A stretch of DNA of 64,000 bases from the NCBI GenBank assembly GCA_029721435.1, contig CM056573.1, positions 4,002,001-4,066,000 on the forward strand. Direction: 5' to 3'. Below, in pieces: positions 1 to 11,029 of the stretch. Below the pieces are notes generated by a model, which was not told the origin of the DNA, searched no databases, and was given only the letters and a program-made list of their open reading frames with translations. A program made the translations under genes and the position numbers. The DNA is from Gymnothorax reevesii (taxonomy: Eukaryota > Chordata > Actinopteri > Anguilliformes > Muraenidae). The first letter of the stretch is position 1. Each line of letters starts with the position of its first letter.

Positions 1-4
1 TTCT

Positions 5-1969
5 ATGGAGGTGATGGATGATTTCAACTCACTAAAAGAGATGGTGTTAGTTGAAGAATTCAAGAACTGTGTTAAGGATGATGTTAAGACCTACCTTAAT
101 GAGAAGCAAGCACTGAATTTGCAATCAGCTGCCAAATTTGCAGATGAATATGTTCTCACACATAAGTCCAAATTTCAGTCTAGCAGTAACAATAGATGGT
201 CCCAATTTCAGAAAAAGGGTTATGGTGATACCCAAGATTCCTCACCCAAAGACAAATCTGGTGATGGTGCTCAGAAATCCAGTAACAGGTCTGATCAAAG
301 TGTGAAAGCTGACAGTGACAAAAGTGGTCTAGTTTGCAGTTATTGCAAGAAATCTGGTCATGTTACAACTAACTGTTGGTTCCTTAAAGCTAAGAAAGAA
401 AAAGAAAAGGATACCAAACCAAATGCCTTTGTGAAAACAAGGTTAGAAACCCCTGTAGTAGATAACCGATCTGCTAAATTGCCTGCTTCTTGTGGGGCTA
501 AAAAGCCTGATACAGCTGACTTCGTGAGGGAGGAATTTCTTCCATTTGTGTCAGAGGGATTTGTGGCTCTGAATGAGCATACTACTCCTGTCCCCATATA
601 TATCCTAAGGGATACCGGAGCTTCTCAGTCACTTTTGTTGATGGACTCCTTGGAGTTACGTGATGAGACCGCTTCAGGGGATTTCATACTTGTACAAGGT
701 ATTGAAGGGAGGACTGTATCTGTACCCCAGTGCTCTATATTCTTGAAGTCAGATTTAGTTACAGGACAGGTAAAGGTGGGACTTATGTCAAGTCTACCTA
801 TAAAGGGTGTTTCTCTGTTGCTAGGCAATGACCTGGCTGGGGGCAAAGTAGTTCCCCCTGTACATCTTACTTCACAGCCGAGCAGTGAAGATGGGGATGA
901 GGACCCATCTCTGTATCCTTCTTGCGCAGTGACTCGTGCTATGGCCAAGAAGGCTCAAGAAGAAGAAGTTGTGGTGCCGTCCAGCACATTGAATAGTCAG
1001 GACTCAGGTGGTTCGCCTCATGACTCTGATTGGTCTACTATGGTTTCTCCGTTTGAGGACTTATCAGATACTTTTATCAGTTCTCTATTCAGCCAGCTGG
1101 AAGGGTCTGGTGATTCTGATGTGTCTGGAGACTTGTCTCTGTCCAGAAAGCGGTTGATTGAGGAGCAAACTAATGATCCTGAAATTTGTGTACTAAAGAG
1201 GAGGGCCCTTCCTGATAAAGAAATAGACGCAGTTCCAGTTGGGTATTATCTCAAGGATGGTGTGTTGATGCGGAAGTGGCGCCCTCCTGATATCCCTGCC
1301 AATGCAGATTGGGCAGTGGTCAGGCAAATTGTTGTTCCGAAGGTCTACAGGAATGAGATCTTAACAATGGCTCATAGTTTACCTTTAGGAGGTCATCTTG
1401 GTGAAAACAAGACTGATAAGATCATGAAACACTTCTTTTGGCCTGGGCTTCGGAAAAACGTTTCCAACTTTTGCAAAACCTGTCACACTTGTCAGGTAGT
1501 TGGAAAACACCAGTTAGACCCACCTGTAGCTCCATTACAGCCTATCCCAGCATTTGGGGAGCCATTCTCTAAGGTCATTGTTGATTGTGTTGGTCCATTA
1601 CCCAAGACTAGATCTGGAAATCAGTACTTGCTGACAATCATGTGTGCATCTACCAGATTCCCTGAAGCCATACCTCTACGCAACATCAAGGCAACTGCAA
1701 TCTCAAAGGCTTTGATAAAGTTCTTCACGTTGTTTGGCCTTCCCAGGGAAATTCAGTCAGACCAAGGTAGCAATTTCACTTCTGGTTTGTTTCAGCAGGT
1801 TGTGTATGAACTAGGTGCGAAGCAGATTCTTTCGAGTGCCTATCATCCAGAAAGTCAGGGTGCCTTAGAGCGGTTTCATTCCACTCTCAAGACAATGATG
1901 AGGACTTATTGTTATGACCATGAGAAAGACTGGGATGAAGGGGTTCATTTTGCTGTTGTTTGCAGCTAG
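5..1969 (+). CDS. gag-protease-integrase part of Gmr1-like polyprotein (frame broken at the 3' end)
   Basis: A 654-codon open frame that is almost certainly cut on the left by the window edge; the ATG at 5 is simply the first one visible. It shows a CX2CX4HX4C zinc knuckle (about residues 110-125, CSYCKKSGHVTTNC) that binds RNA, and an aspartic protease active site DTGAS near residue 203. An acidic linker follows. The integrase has an HHCC finger (about 457-495) and a catalytic core with Asp near 527, Asp near 586 and Glu near 622. The last two are exactly 35 residues apart, as in active DDE integrases. The frame ends in a stop at 1967-1969 just after the catalytic core. The integrase continues in another frame, so a small indel lies around 1945-1960. 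It would process virion proteins and insert cDNA. Confidence 0.85.
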   Translation: MEVMDDFNSLKEMVLVEEFKNCVKDDVKTYLNEKQALNLQSAAKFADEYVLTHKSKFQSSSNNRWSQFQKKGYGDTQDSSPKDKSGDGAQKSSNRSDQSVKADSDKSGLVCSYCKKSGHVTTNCWFLKAKKEKEKDTKPNAFVKTRLETPVVDNRSAKLPASCGAKKPDTADFVREEFLPFVSEGFVALNEHTTPVPIYILRDTGASQSLLLMDSLELRDETASGDFILVQGIEGRTVSVPQCSIFLKSDLVTGQVKVGLMSSLPIKGVSLLLGNDLAGGKVVPPVHLTSQPSSEDGDEDPSLYPSCAVTRAMAKKAQEEEVVVPSSTLNSQDSGGSPHDSDWSTMVSPFEDLSDTFISSLFSQLEGSGDSDVSGDLSLSRKRLIEEQTNDPEICVLKRRALPDKEIDAVPVGYYLKDGVLMRKWRPPDIPANADWAVVRQIVVPKVYRNEILTMAHSLPLGGHLGENKTDKIMKHFFWPGLRKNVSNFCKTCHTCQVVGKHQLDPPVAPLQPIPAFGEPFSKVIVDCVGPLPKTRSGNQYLLTIMCASTRFPEAIPLRNIKATAISKALIKFFTLFGLPREIQSDQGSNFTSGLFQQVVYELGAKQILSSAYHPESQGALERFHSTLKTMMRTYCYDHEKDWDEGVHFAVVCS

Positions 1970-2288
1970 AGAAGCAGTGCAGGAGTCTACTGGATTCAGT
2001 CCATTTGAGCTAGTGTTTGGTCATGAAGTGAGAGGACCTTTGCTATTATTGAGTGAACAATGGCAAGAGAAAGAGCCGCACATCAGTCTGTTAGACTATG
2101 TTAGCAAGTTTAAGGAAAGATTGCGTGCAGCTTGTGACCTAGCCAAAGAGAACTTGAAATCAAGTCAGGGAAAAATGAAAACTTGGTATGATCATAAGGC
2201 TAGAAGCCGTGAGTTTAAACCAGGAGATAAGGTCCTTGTGTTGTTTCTCTTGCAGTCCATTGCAGGCAAGATTTCATGGTCCTTATGA
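1914..2288 (+). pseudogene. integrase C-terminal segment, frameshifted
   Basis: This frame picks up the integrase where the preceding frame breaks. It carries the stretch after the DDE core (VQESTGFSPFELVFGHEVRGP, here roughly 1978-2040), an amphipathic lysine-rich region, and the start of the GPY/F-type C-terminal module (FKPGDKVLVL). It then loses frame again around 2240-2275, where the coding sense moves to the frame of the next segment. It is not an independent gene. Confidence 0.75.
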
Positions 2289-3915
2289 AATTCTGACAAA
2301 ACTCAATGATCTCAATTACATTGTGAAGACTCCAGATAGGAGAAAACCAAAACAATTGTGTCACATTAACATGCTGAAGCCTTATCATGACAGAAATGCT
2401 AGGGTTGCAGCTGTCACTTCAGATTCTCCTATGGCCGAGATTTGTGAAGATGAGGGGGAGTTTCAAGATGATGAACCTAGAATTAAAGCTGAAGTTCTTT
2501 CATGTAAATTGTCAAATTCTGAAGTGTTGCAAAATCTTGATTTAAAACTCCTGCACTTAGAACCCTCACAGAGAGATCAGTTTGAGAGGTTGATCAAGAA
2601 ATATGAGGATCTGTTTCCTGATGTTCCAAAGAGAGTTTCTATAGCCTCTCATGATGTAGATGTTGGTGATGCCAAACCAATTAAACAGCATCCATACCGG
2701 ATGAATCCTGAAAAGAGAAAGATTGCTGAGAAAGAGGTTGAGTACATCAGACCCTCCAACTCAGATTGGAGCTCACCCTGTGTGCTAGTTCCAAAACCTG
2801 ATGGAAGTACTAGATTCTGTACAGATTATCGCAAAGTCAATGCTGTAACTAGAACTGATGTGTTTCCAATACCTAGGATTGATGATTGTATTGACAGAGT
2901 AGGGCAAGCAAAGTTTCTGACCAAGATTGATTTATTGAAGGGTTATTGGTGTGTGCCTTTAACTGAGAGGGCCAAGAGCATCTCTGCTTTTGCCACACCA
3001 TCTGGATTGTACCAGTATGAAGTCCTACCCTTTGGCATGAAAAATGCCCCAGCCACGTTCCAAAGGATGATACAGTCTACAATCGCCGGATTGCCACACA
3101 CGGGTGCGTACATCGATGACCTGATCACATGGAGTGACTCCTGGGAAGAACATCTAAAAGATGTAGAGACGTTGTTCCAGCGCCTGACCCAGGCTAACCT
3201 GACTGTTAACCTGAGCACGAGTGACTTTGGTTGTGCTACTGTCACCTATCTTGGCTACGTCATAGGCCAGGGTAAGGTGGCACCCATAAATGCTAAAGTC
3301 CAAGCCATCATGGACTTTCCAGTTCCTGACAACAAAAAAGCTTTGCGCCGCTTCCTTGGAATGATCGGGTACTACCGCAAGTTCTGCAAGAACTTTGCTG
3401 AGATTGCTCTCAGTCTAACTAAGCAACTGAAGAAAGGCGTAAAGTTCACCTGGGATGATGCATGCCAGAGAGCCTTTGATCGCCTGAAGTCTCTGCTGTG
3501 TCACTTCCCCGTGCTCAAATCTCCTGATTTCAACAAACCGTTCTCCATCGCGGTCGATGTTAGCGACCAAGCTTGTGGATCTGTGCTCCTACAGAGAAGT
3601 GACTCTGATGACATTGAGCATCCCGTGGCATACTTCTCCAGGAAGTTCAATCGCCACCAAAAGAACTGTTCCACAATAGAGAAGGAGCTGTTGGCTCTGG
3701 TTCTTTCTTTACAACACTTTGAGGTTTATGTTTGTACAGGACAAAAGCCAATGATTGTGTACACTGACCACAATCCGTTAATGTTTTTGAGTAAGATGAA
3801 AAACAAAAATCGGAGATTGTTGAATTGGAGTTTGATTTTACAGGAGTTTGACTTGGAAACTAAGCATGTAAAGGGTACTGACAATGTAATTGCTGATTGC
3901 TTATCGCGTGTTTGA
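2188..3915 (+). CDS. reverse transcriptase-RNase H part of Gmr1-like polyprotein
   Basis: A 575-codon open frame. The real domain content begins near residue 30 with the end of the integrase GPY/F module (FHGPYEIL). The first methionine lies in a shadow region before the frameshift. A linker leads to a Ty3-type reverse transcriptase from about residue 165. Its palm motifs include a TKIDLLKGYW block near 3-prime of residue 245 and the catalytic YIDD at residues 308-311. The connection region and RNase H follow from about residue 450, with the catalytic acidic run near VDVSDQACGSVL and the terminal KGTDNVIADCLSR. No integrase follows; the frame stops at 3915, only 137 bases before the LTR. This is direct evidence that integrase is upstream. 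Confidence 0.88.
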   Translation: MIIRLEAVSLNQEIRSLCCFSCSPLQARFHGPYEILTKLNDLNYIVKTPDRRKPKQLCHINMLKPYHDRNARVAAVTSDSPMAEICEDEGEFQDDEPRIKAEVLSCKLSNSEVLQNLDLKLLHLEPSQRDQFERLIKKYEDLFPDVPKRVSIASHDVDVGDAKPIKQHPYRMNPEKRKIAEKEVEYIRPSNSDWSSPCVLVPKPDGSTRFCTDYRKVNAVTRTDVFPIPRIDDCIDRVGQAKFLTKIDLLKGYWCVPLTERAKSISAFATPSGLYQYEVLPFGMKNAPATFQRMIQSTIAGLPHTGAYIDDLITWSDSWEEHLKDVETLFQRLTQANLTVNLSTSDFGCATVTYLGYVIGQGKVAPINAKVQAIMDFPVPDNKKALRRFLGMIGYYRKFCKNFAEIALSLTKQLKKGVKFTWDDACQRAFDRLKSLLCHFPVLKSPDFNKPFSIAVDVSDQACGSVLLQRSDSDDIEHPVAYFSRKFNRHQKNCSTIEKELLALVLSLQHFEVYVCTGQKPMIVYTDHNPLMFLSKMKNKNRRLLNWSLILQEFDLETKHVKGTDNVIADCLSRV

Positions 3916-4052
3916 ATATGTATATATATATCATGTGTTTATTTGAATATTGTATGATATGTATATATAGACAAGTGTCCACTTAACCATTTTGTATTGA
4001 AAAGAAAAATTTTGCCTTTATGAGTCAAAATTTTTTCCTTTTGGAATGGAGG

Positions 4053-4544
4053 TGTAATGAGAATAGAGGCCACTGGATGGGAGTATTTACCCTTTTTTTG
4101 TTAAGGCAAGACTGGAGTTATGTTGAGACATGTCCTGGGCATGTCTGAAACAAGTCCCAGAGAAAATAAAAAAAAGAGGTCTAAATGTGGGTGGGGTCTG
4201 CAAGAGAATATATAAAGGGGAGAATTGAGACAGTGGGGTAGTAGGAGAAATTGCAAGAAGAAGGATACATGTGACCAGACCTGTCATTTCTGTTCAAGAC
4301 CTGTGAATTTTCTGTTGTGGATTTTTTTTTTCACCCAGGACATCACCACGCCACCCCAAAACAAGGGACTGTAAATATTTCAGTTTTTTTTTATAGATTC
4401 AATCTTGGTCTTAGCTGTTAGTTAGTTGTTATTGTCTTTGTCTGTTTAATTAAATGTGTTTGAGTTTTAAAACTGTGTCTGTCATCCCTTGCTGTTGCTG
4501 TTGTTTTTGTGTTGTAAATATAATAACAAATTGGGGCCATAACA
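4053..4544 (+). repeat. 3' LTR of the Gmr1-like element
   Basis: It begins TGTAATG directly after a purine-rich tract (GGAATGGAGG, 4043-4052) and ends GGCCATAACA, giving TG...CA ends over 492 bp. A TATA-like box (TATATAAA) lies near 4207. The boundaries are confirmed by a second copy of the same sequence standing alone at 46272-46755. The retained LTR is consistent with an insertion that was once complete. Confidence 0.85.
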
Positions 4545-5929
4545 CTTTCACAACACAAATACCAACCATGTCACTTGACTGATTTTTTTTTTTTTTTAGA
4601 TTTGACCCATTGCAAATGATTTGTTGTCAGAGGGGTGACAGTTAAAGCAAAGAAGCTGTTCCTGAGGCTGCTGGTTTGACATCAGATGGGAGAGAAGTGA
4701 ACAATCAGTCCATTTTTAGGGTGAGAGGGGTCCTTGGTGTTGTTCAGCAGTCAGTGCTTGCGTTGGGTGTCCTTCATGAAAGGTCAGAGGACCTCGCAAC
4801 ATTGGGTTGTCTTCAATACCAACTTGTCGCCAATCCATTACAAGATGCAGGTTATCAGCATACTCATTAGTACTGTAGCATGAGTTTACCAGAATTTTCT
4901 GAGACAGTTGGGCTTTTCTAAGTCTCCCATGGATATATAGGTGCTATATGTGCCTTCTTTACCAGCATTGCCGGCTCAGGGGAGATTGTCAGAGATGTAG
5001 ATACCAGGGGAACATAAAGCTTGAGACTCATCCACCTCTGCCTGATGGTCATAGATAAGGATGTCTGCCCGCTTGTCTGTTGGAAGTCCACAAAAACATT
5101 AGTCTCGGTGTAGGGGGTCGTGTCACCGGTGTCACTATGCTTCTCCAAGTGCTGGACCTCCTGCATGTAGATTCTCTCGTCATTGACTGTAATGAGGCCC
5201 ATCGGTGTGATGTCATCTGTGAACATGATTATGTTGCTTCAGAGATGAACAGGTAGGGAGTAGGTGTCTCAGCATGTAGACCTGTAGTGTTCTGAAGCTC
5301 AGTGTGAGTGTAGTTGCAGAGCCAACTGGGGAGAAAAGAGGAGGTGCAGATGCCAAGATCTGTGCATTTGGAGATTAGCTTGGGTAAGATGATGGAGTTA
5401 AAAAACTGAACACCAGCTTCTCAAGGCACTAGATGATGGTGGAATGAGTCAAACATCGATTGACTGTTTTTGCACTGGCACAATGGTGACTGTCTTCATG
5501 CAGGCGGGAAAAAACGACTTGGTTAGGGATGGGTTATAAATGTCTGAAGACCCCGGCCAGCTGCTCTTTGCAGGATCTAAGTACACATCATTACTGCAGA
5601 GAGAGCAGCAGGTCAGTGGGTTGTAGTGCAGCTGTGATGGAGGATTGCAGTGTTTCCCCAGTCAGAGAGTCAGAGGTGAGATGTTTTCGGATGAGGTGTT
5701 GAATAGTTTGTACGAAGTGAGAGTTTGATTGCGTGGCCACATACATTGCGAGACAGTTACTAAAGTAGTCTTTAATTGATTGATTGATTTTTTTTTTTAT
5801 TTAATTGATAAAATTTTCATACTTCACTTTCCCAAGTCCCCTTCTCAGGTTGGCCCTCGATGAGCGGAAGGCTTTTCAGTCACCTGACCTGAGAGGAACA
5901 TCAGCCTTGGGAGGATGAAGGCCACCACA
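4545..5929 (-). repeat. decayed non-LTR retrotransposon (LINE) remnant, roughly 4610-5770
   Basis: On the minus strand, 4918-5226 translates to a peptide beginning MFTDDITPMGLI, followed by NDERIYMQEVQHLEKH. This resembles the catalytic F-A-D-D block and following residues of LINE reverse transcriptases common in fish. Flanking pieces show the same minus-strand sense, but stops and indels break every frame. Poly-T runs at 4582-4597 and 5788-5799 flank it. The clade cannot be named from what remains. No host gene is seen here. Confidence 0.5.
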
Positions 5930-8900
5930 TTTACCAAACCTGTCCCAGTCTGTGTGTTAGAACTGGTGCACCATCACACCAAACATTTACCAAACCTGTC
6001 CCAGTCTGTGTGTTAGTACTGGTGCACCATCAAACCAAACATTTACCAAACCTGTCCCAGTCTGTGTGTTAGTACTGGTGCACCATCACACCAAACATTT
6101 ACCAAACCTGCCCCAGTCTGTGTGTTAGAACTGGTGCACCATCACACCACACATTTACCAAACCTGTCCCAGTCTGTGTGTTAATACTGGTGCACCATCA
6201 CACCAAACATTTACCAAACCTGTCCCAGTCTGTGTGTTAGTACTGGTGCTGCATCACACCACACATTTACCAAACCTGTCCCAGTCTGTGTTTTAGTACT
6301 GGTACACCATCACACCACACATTTACCAAACCTGTCCCAGTCTGTGTGTTATTACTGGTGCACCATGAAACCACACATTTACCAAACCTGTCCCAGTCAG
6401 TGTGTTAGTACTGGTGCTGCATCACACCACACATTTACCAAACCTGTCCCAGTCTGTGTGTTAGTATTGGTGCACCATCACACCACACATTTACCAAACC
6501 TGTCCCAGTCTGTGTGTTAGTACTGGTGCTGCATCACACCACACCTTTGTCAAACCTGTCCCAGTCTGTGTTTTAGTACTGGTGCTGCATCACACCACAC
6601 CTTTATCAAACCTGTCCCAGTCTGTGTTTTAGTACTGGTGCACCATCACACCACACATTTACCAAACCTGTCCCAGTCTGTGTGTTAGTACTGGTGCACC
6701 ATGAAACCACACATTTACCAAACCTGTCCCAGTCAGTGTGTTAGTACTGGTGCTGCATCACACCACACATTTACCAAACCTGTCCCAGTCTGTGTGTTAG
6801 TATTGGTGCACCATTACACCAAACATTTACCAAACCTGTCCCAGTCTGTGTGTTAGAACTGGTGCACCATCACACCAAACATTTACCAAACCTGTCCCAG
6901 TCTGTGTGTTAGTACTGGTGCACCATCACACCAAACATTTACCAAACCTGTCCCAGTCTGTGTGTTAGTACTGGTGCACCATCACACCACACATGTACCA
7001 AACCTGTCCCAGTCTGTGTGTTAGAACTGGTGCACCATCACACCAAACATTTACCAAACCTGTCCCAGTCTGTGTGTTAGTACTGGTGCACCATCACACC
7101 ACACATTTACCAAACCTGTCCCAGTCTGTGTGTTAATACTGGTGCACCATCACACCACACATTTACCAAACCTGTCCCAGTCTGTGTGTTAATACTGGTG
7201 CACCATCACACCACACATTTACCAAACCTGTCCCAGTCTGTGTGTTAATACTGGTGCACCATCACACCAAACATTTACCAAACCTGTCCCAGTCTGTGTG
7301 TTAGTACTGGTGCTGCATCACACCACATATTTACCAAACCTGTCCCAGTCTGTGTGTTAATACTGGTGCACCATCACACCAAACATTTACCAAACCTGTC
7401 CCGGTTTGTGTGTTAGTACTGGTGCTGCATCACACCACACATTTACCAAACCTGTCCCAGTCAGTGTGTTAGTACTGGTGCACCATCACACCAAACATTT
7501 ACCAAACCTGTCCCAGTCTGTGTGTTAGTACTGGTGCACCATCACACCACACATTTACCAAACCTGTCCCAGTCTGTGTGTTAGTACTGGTGCACCATCA
7601 CACCACACATTTACCAAACCTGTCCCAGTCTGTGTGTTAGTACTGGTGCACCATCACACCAAACATTTACCAAACCTGTCCCAGTCTGTGTGTTAGTACT
7701 GGTGCACCATCACACCACACATTTACCAAACCTGTCCCAGTCTGTGTGTTAATACTGGTGCACCATCACACCACACATTTACCAAACCTGTCCCAGTCAG
7801 TGTGTTAGTACTGGGGCTCCATCACACCACACATTTACCAAACCTGTCCCAGTCTGTGTGTTAGTACTGGTGCACCATCACACCACACATTTACCAAACC
7901 TGTCCCAGTCTGTGTGTTAGTACTGGTGCACCATCACACCAAACATTTACCAAACCTGTCCCAGTCTGTGTGTTAGTACTGGTGCACCATCACACCAAAC
8001 ATTTACCAAACCTGTCCCAGTCTGTGTGTTAGAACTGGTGCACCATCACACCACACATTTACCAAACCTGTCCCAGTCTGTGTGTTAGTACTGGTGCACC
8101 ATCACACCACACATTTACCAAACCTGTCCCAGTCTGTGTGTTAGTACTGGTGCTGCATCACACCACACATTTACCAAACCTGTCCCAGTCTGTGTGTTAG
8201 TACTGGTGCACCATCACACCACACATTTACCAAACCTGTCCCAGTCTGTGTGTTAGTACTGGTGCACCATCACACCACACATTTACCAAACCTGTCCCAG
8301 TCAGTGTGTTAGTACTGGTGCTGCATCACACCACACATTTACCAAACCTGTCCCAGTCTGTGTGTTAGTACTGGTGCACCATCACACCAAACATTTACCA
8401 AACCTGTCCCAGTCTGTGTGTTAGTACTGGTGCTGCATCACACCACACCTTTGTCAAACCTGTCCCAGTCTGTGTTTTAGTACTGGTGCTGCATCACACC
8501 ACACCTTTATCAAACCTGTCCCAGTCTGTGTTTTAGTACTGGTGCACCATCACACCACACATTTACCAAACCTGTCCCAGTCTGTGTGTTAGTACTGGTG
8601 CACCATGAAACCACACATTTACCAAACCTGTCCCAGTCAGTGTGTTAGTACTGGTGCTGCATCACACCACACATTTACCAAACCTGTCCCAGTCTGTGTG
8701 TTAGTATTGGTGCACCATTACACCAAACATTTACCAAACCTGTCCTAGTCTGTGTGTTAGTACTGGTGCACCATGAAACCACACATTTACCAAACCTGTC
8801 CCAGTCTGTGTGTTAGTACTGGTGCTGCATCACACCACACATTTACCAAACCTGTCCCAGTCTGTGTGTTAGTACTGGTGCTGCATCACACCACACATTT

Positions 8901-9004
8901 ACCAAACCTGTCCCAGTCTGTGTGTTAGTACTGGTGCACCATCACACCAAACATTTACCAAACCTGTCCCAGTCTGTGTGTTAGTACTGGTGCACCACCA
9001 AACC
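5930..9004. repeat. 56-bp satellite array, about 55 tandem copies
   Basis: The unit contains AACCTGTCCCAGTCTGTG, then GTTAGTACTGGTG and an ACACATTTACC block, and repeats every 56 bases for about 3.07 kb with almost no indels. Variant positions define unit types: CACCATCA versus CTGCATCA, GTCAGTGTG versus GTCTGTGTG, and a CTTTGTC/CTTTATC type. A run of five to six variants is repeated 1904 bases away (exactly 34 units), which shows a block duplication inside the array. Because 56 is not a multiple of three and stops recur, it encodes no protein. It lies in epha7 intron 4. Confidence 0.95.
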
Positions 9005-10500
9005 AAACAAAATGCATGCAAGACCTGACAGTAGCGATGTCTAAATTTACTTTAACTTGTATTTCATTGCAGAGAGTATGAGAACAGAGTAATGTTTCAC
9101 CGAGTCAACTTTCATTTATTTGGAAGTTCACATCCATTCCTGTCTTTCAAGTCCATGATACATTCCTAAAAGTTGGGATGGGGCAATTTAGGAATTGTAA
9201 TGAAGTAAAAAAATTTTAATGGGATATTGTTTGCAACAGGTCATTTTTAACATGCCATGATACAAAAGCAGGATTCAGGAGAGGTTTAGTCGTTTTGGAG
9301 CAAATATGGGCAGAGCATTGCTAAATTTTCAACATTCGCGTGAGGAAAAAAATCACAAACATTAAAAACAGTGATTCTGAAAGAACACTTAAGACAGGAT
9401 TTGGATATTTCACCCTTGACAGTGCAGAACATAACTAAAGGATTGAAAGAATCTGGAGTAATTTCTAGCATAAGGGACAATGGCACACGCCTCAGCTGAA
9501 TACCCATGATTGCCAATCACTGGGGTGGCACAGCTTCAAGAACTGGCATTTATCTATAAGTGATATAATCACATGGGGTCAGGATTACTGCTGAAAACCT
9601 TTGTCACATACTGCAATGCGTCGTTACATCCAAAGATGCCAGTTAAAACTTTTCTGTGCAAAAACGGATTTCAAAATAATGAACACTTATTTTAGCAGTG
9701 TCCTGACTCATGGTTGACTTTTCTGGGCTTGATGGCATCTGCAATGAACCATCACACAGTGGAAACATCGTCAGACAAATCAAATCTTCAGGTATTTTTT
9801 GGAGGAAATGAACTCTGTGTGCACTGGACGAAATGAGGAAAGGCCATCCACACCGTTACCAGAAAAAAGCCCAAAAGTCAGTCTCTATCATGGCATTAGG
9901 ACATGTCACTGTCCTTGGAAAGGATGACCGGCACTTCTGTAATGGCATTATTAATGCTGAAAGGTACACTGAAATTTTGGAGCAACATATGCTGCTTTCA
10001 TAGAAACACCTTTTCCTGGGATGCAATTTCAACAGGACGATGTAAAACCACGTCCTGCATACGTGCTAAAGGCTTGGCTGTAGAGGGAGAGGGTGCGATA
10101 GCTGGATAACCCCTCCCCAGTCCAGACTTGTGCCCTGGAGAGAAACTGTGGCACATTTTAAAACAGGAAAGGTGAGAACAGAGACCCCATGATGTTTCAA
10201 ACCTTAAAACTTGTTTGCAGGAACAATGGGGGCAAAATTACACCTGAAGCGCTAAATCGCTTGGCGTCTTCAGTCCCTGAACTTCAATCACGTGTGAAAA
10301 GGAATGACAGCGACAAACCAACTGCTTTTGAAATATGTCACAAAAATCTAAATTTACATGTACTGATTTTGAAAAATTTCTAAAAATGTGAGTGTTGAAA
10401 CATCATACAATTAGTTATTATATTATATTCAACGTAATGCAGTTATAAATTTAATTTAATACACTGTCCCAATTTTTTTTAAATGGAAGCAGTAAAATAA
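9005..10500 (+). mobile_element. decayed Tc1-like DNA transposon, plus orientation (about 9040-10500)
   Basis: Recognisable Tc1-type transposase coding fragments run left to right but are interrupted by many stops. They include a segment near 9740-9900 reading like the DDE block, a stretch near 9960-9990 matching a glutamate-leucine-glutamine-histidine region, and a C-terminal part near 10190-10370. Sequence resembling the termini of this fish family (AAAAGTTGGGA at 9168 and its complement CTGTCCCAATTTTTTT at 10465) marks both ends. The same family occurs in inverse orientation at 22097-23500. It is non-functional. Confidence 0.65.
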
Positions 10501-10860
10501 AAGCCTCCTCATTTCAGTTTTCCCTCCAAAGCCTCTCCCCAGACTGACATGAATGCGCACAGTGAGGAGAGGAGTCATGCACATGCTCATCCAACGTGAA
10601 GTTTGGGGGGAAACTTGACCGTGTAAAAACTGAGTGGCAAACATTTTCTTGTTTTAAGATAAAAACAGAAATTTGATGCCATGCCACAGCAAAACTGTTT
10701 GACCAAAACTCAAAATTTTATTTTTAAGTTTTTTTTTTAATGTGTAGCAGAAGTCTGAGGTAGATCTGATTTCTCTCTGTGGAGGAGATTGTAGGACTAT
10801 GACCCCTGTAAATTGCAAAGTATACAAACATTTCACGGTAAATTCACAATGTATCTGATG
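10501..10860. other. intron 4 spacer, nothing recognised
   Basis: This is AT-rich sequence between the Tc1-like remnant and the left end of the DIRS element. The short open frames here have no recognisable domains. Confidence 0.5.
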
Positions 10861-11029
10861 GTTCTATTTCGTTTCTCCTGACCGCCAGAGGCGGTGCTTT
10901 CAGCACATGGATATCCATCACACGAACGTGCAGGTCGAGTAATAGTAACAACAAAGTCACGTGTGACCTGGGTGACGTCACCCCGTGACCCCGGCATAAA
11001 AGACCGGTGAACCCAGGAAGTGACCTCTT
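10861..11029 (+). repeat. left inverted terminal repeat of the DIRS element
   Basis: Bases 10879-11029 are the reverse complement of 16274-16424 with two mismatches noticed. The outermost 18 bases (10861-10878) are unique to this end but reappear, reverse-complemented, in the internal complementary region. A CATAAAAG motif near 10996 could serve as the promoter TATA element of the element. Confidence 0.9.

Larger units (their letters stand above)
1..4544 (+). mobile_element. Gmr1-like Ty3/gypsy retrotransposon, 3' part with 3' LTR
   Basis: The element enters from the left edge, so the 5' LTR and perhaps the gag N-terminus are missing. The domain order seen is zinc knuckle, protease, integrase, reverse transcriptase, RNase H, then a short spacer with a purine-rich tract and a TG...CA LTR. 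Integrase before reverse transcriptase is the Ty1/copia order, but the reverse transcriptase and RNase H are of Ty3/gypsy type. That combination is known from the Gmr1 group of deuterostomes. The reading frame is broken twice (near 1950 and 2250), so this copy is dead. It lies in epha7 intron 4 and antisense to the gene. Confidence 0.87.

Noticed and set aside
5930..9004. Regular repeat array resembling CRISPR
   Set aside because: Units are contiguous 56-bp copies without unique spacers, there are no cas genes and the genome is vertebrate; it is a satellite.
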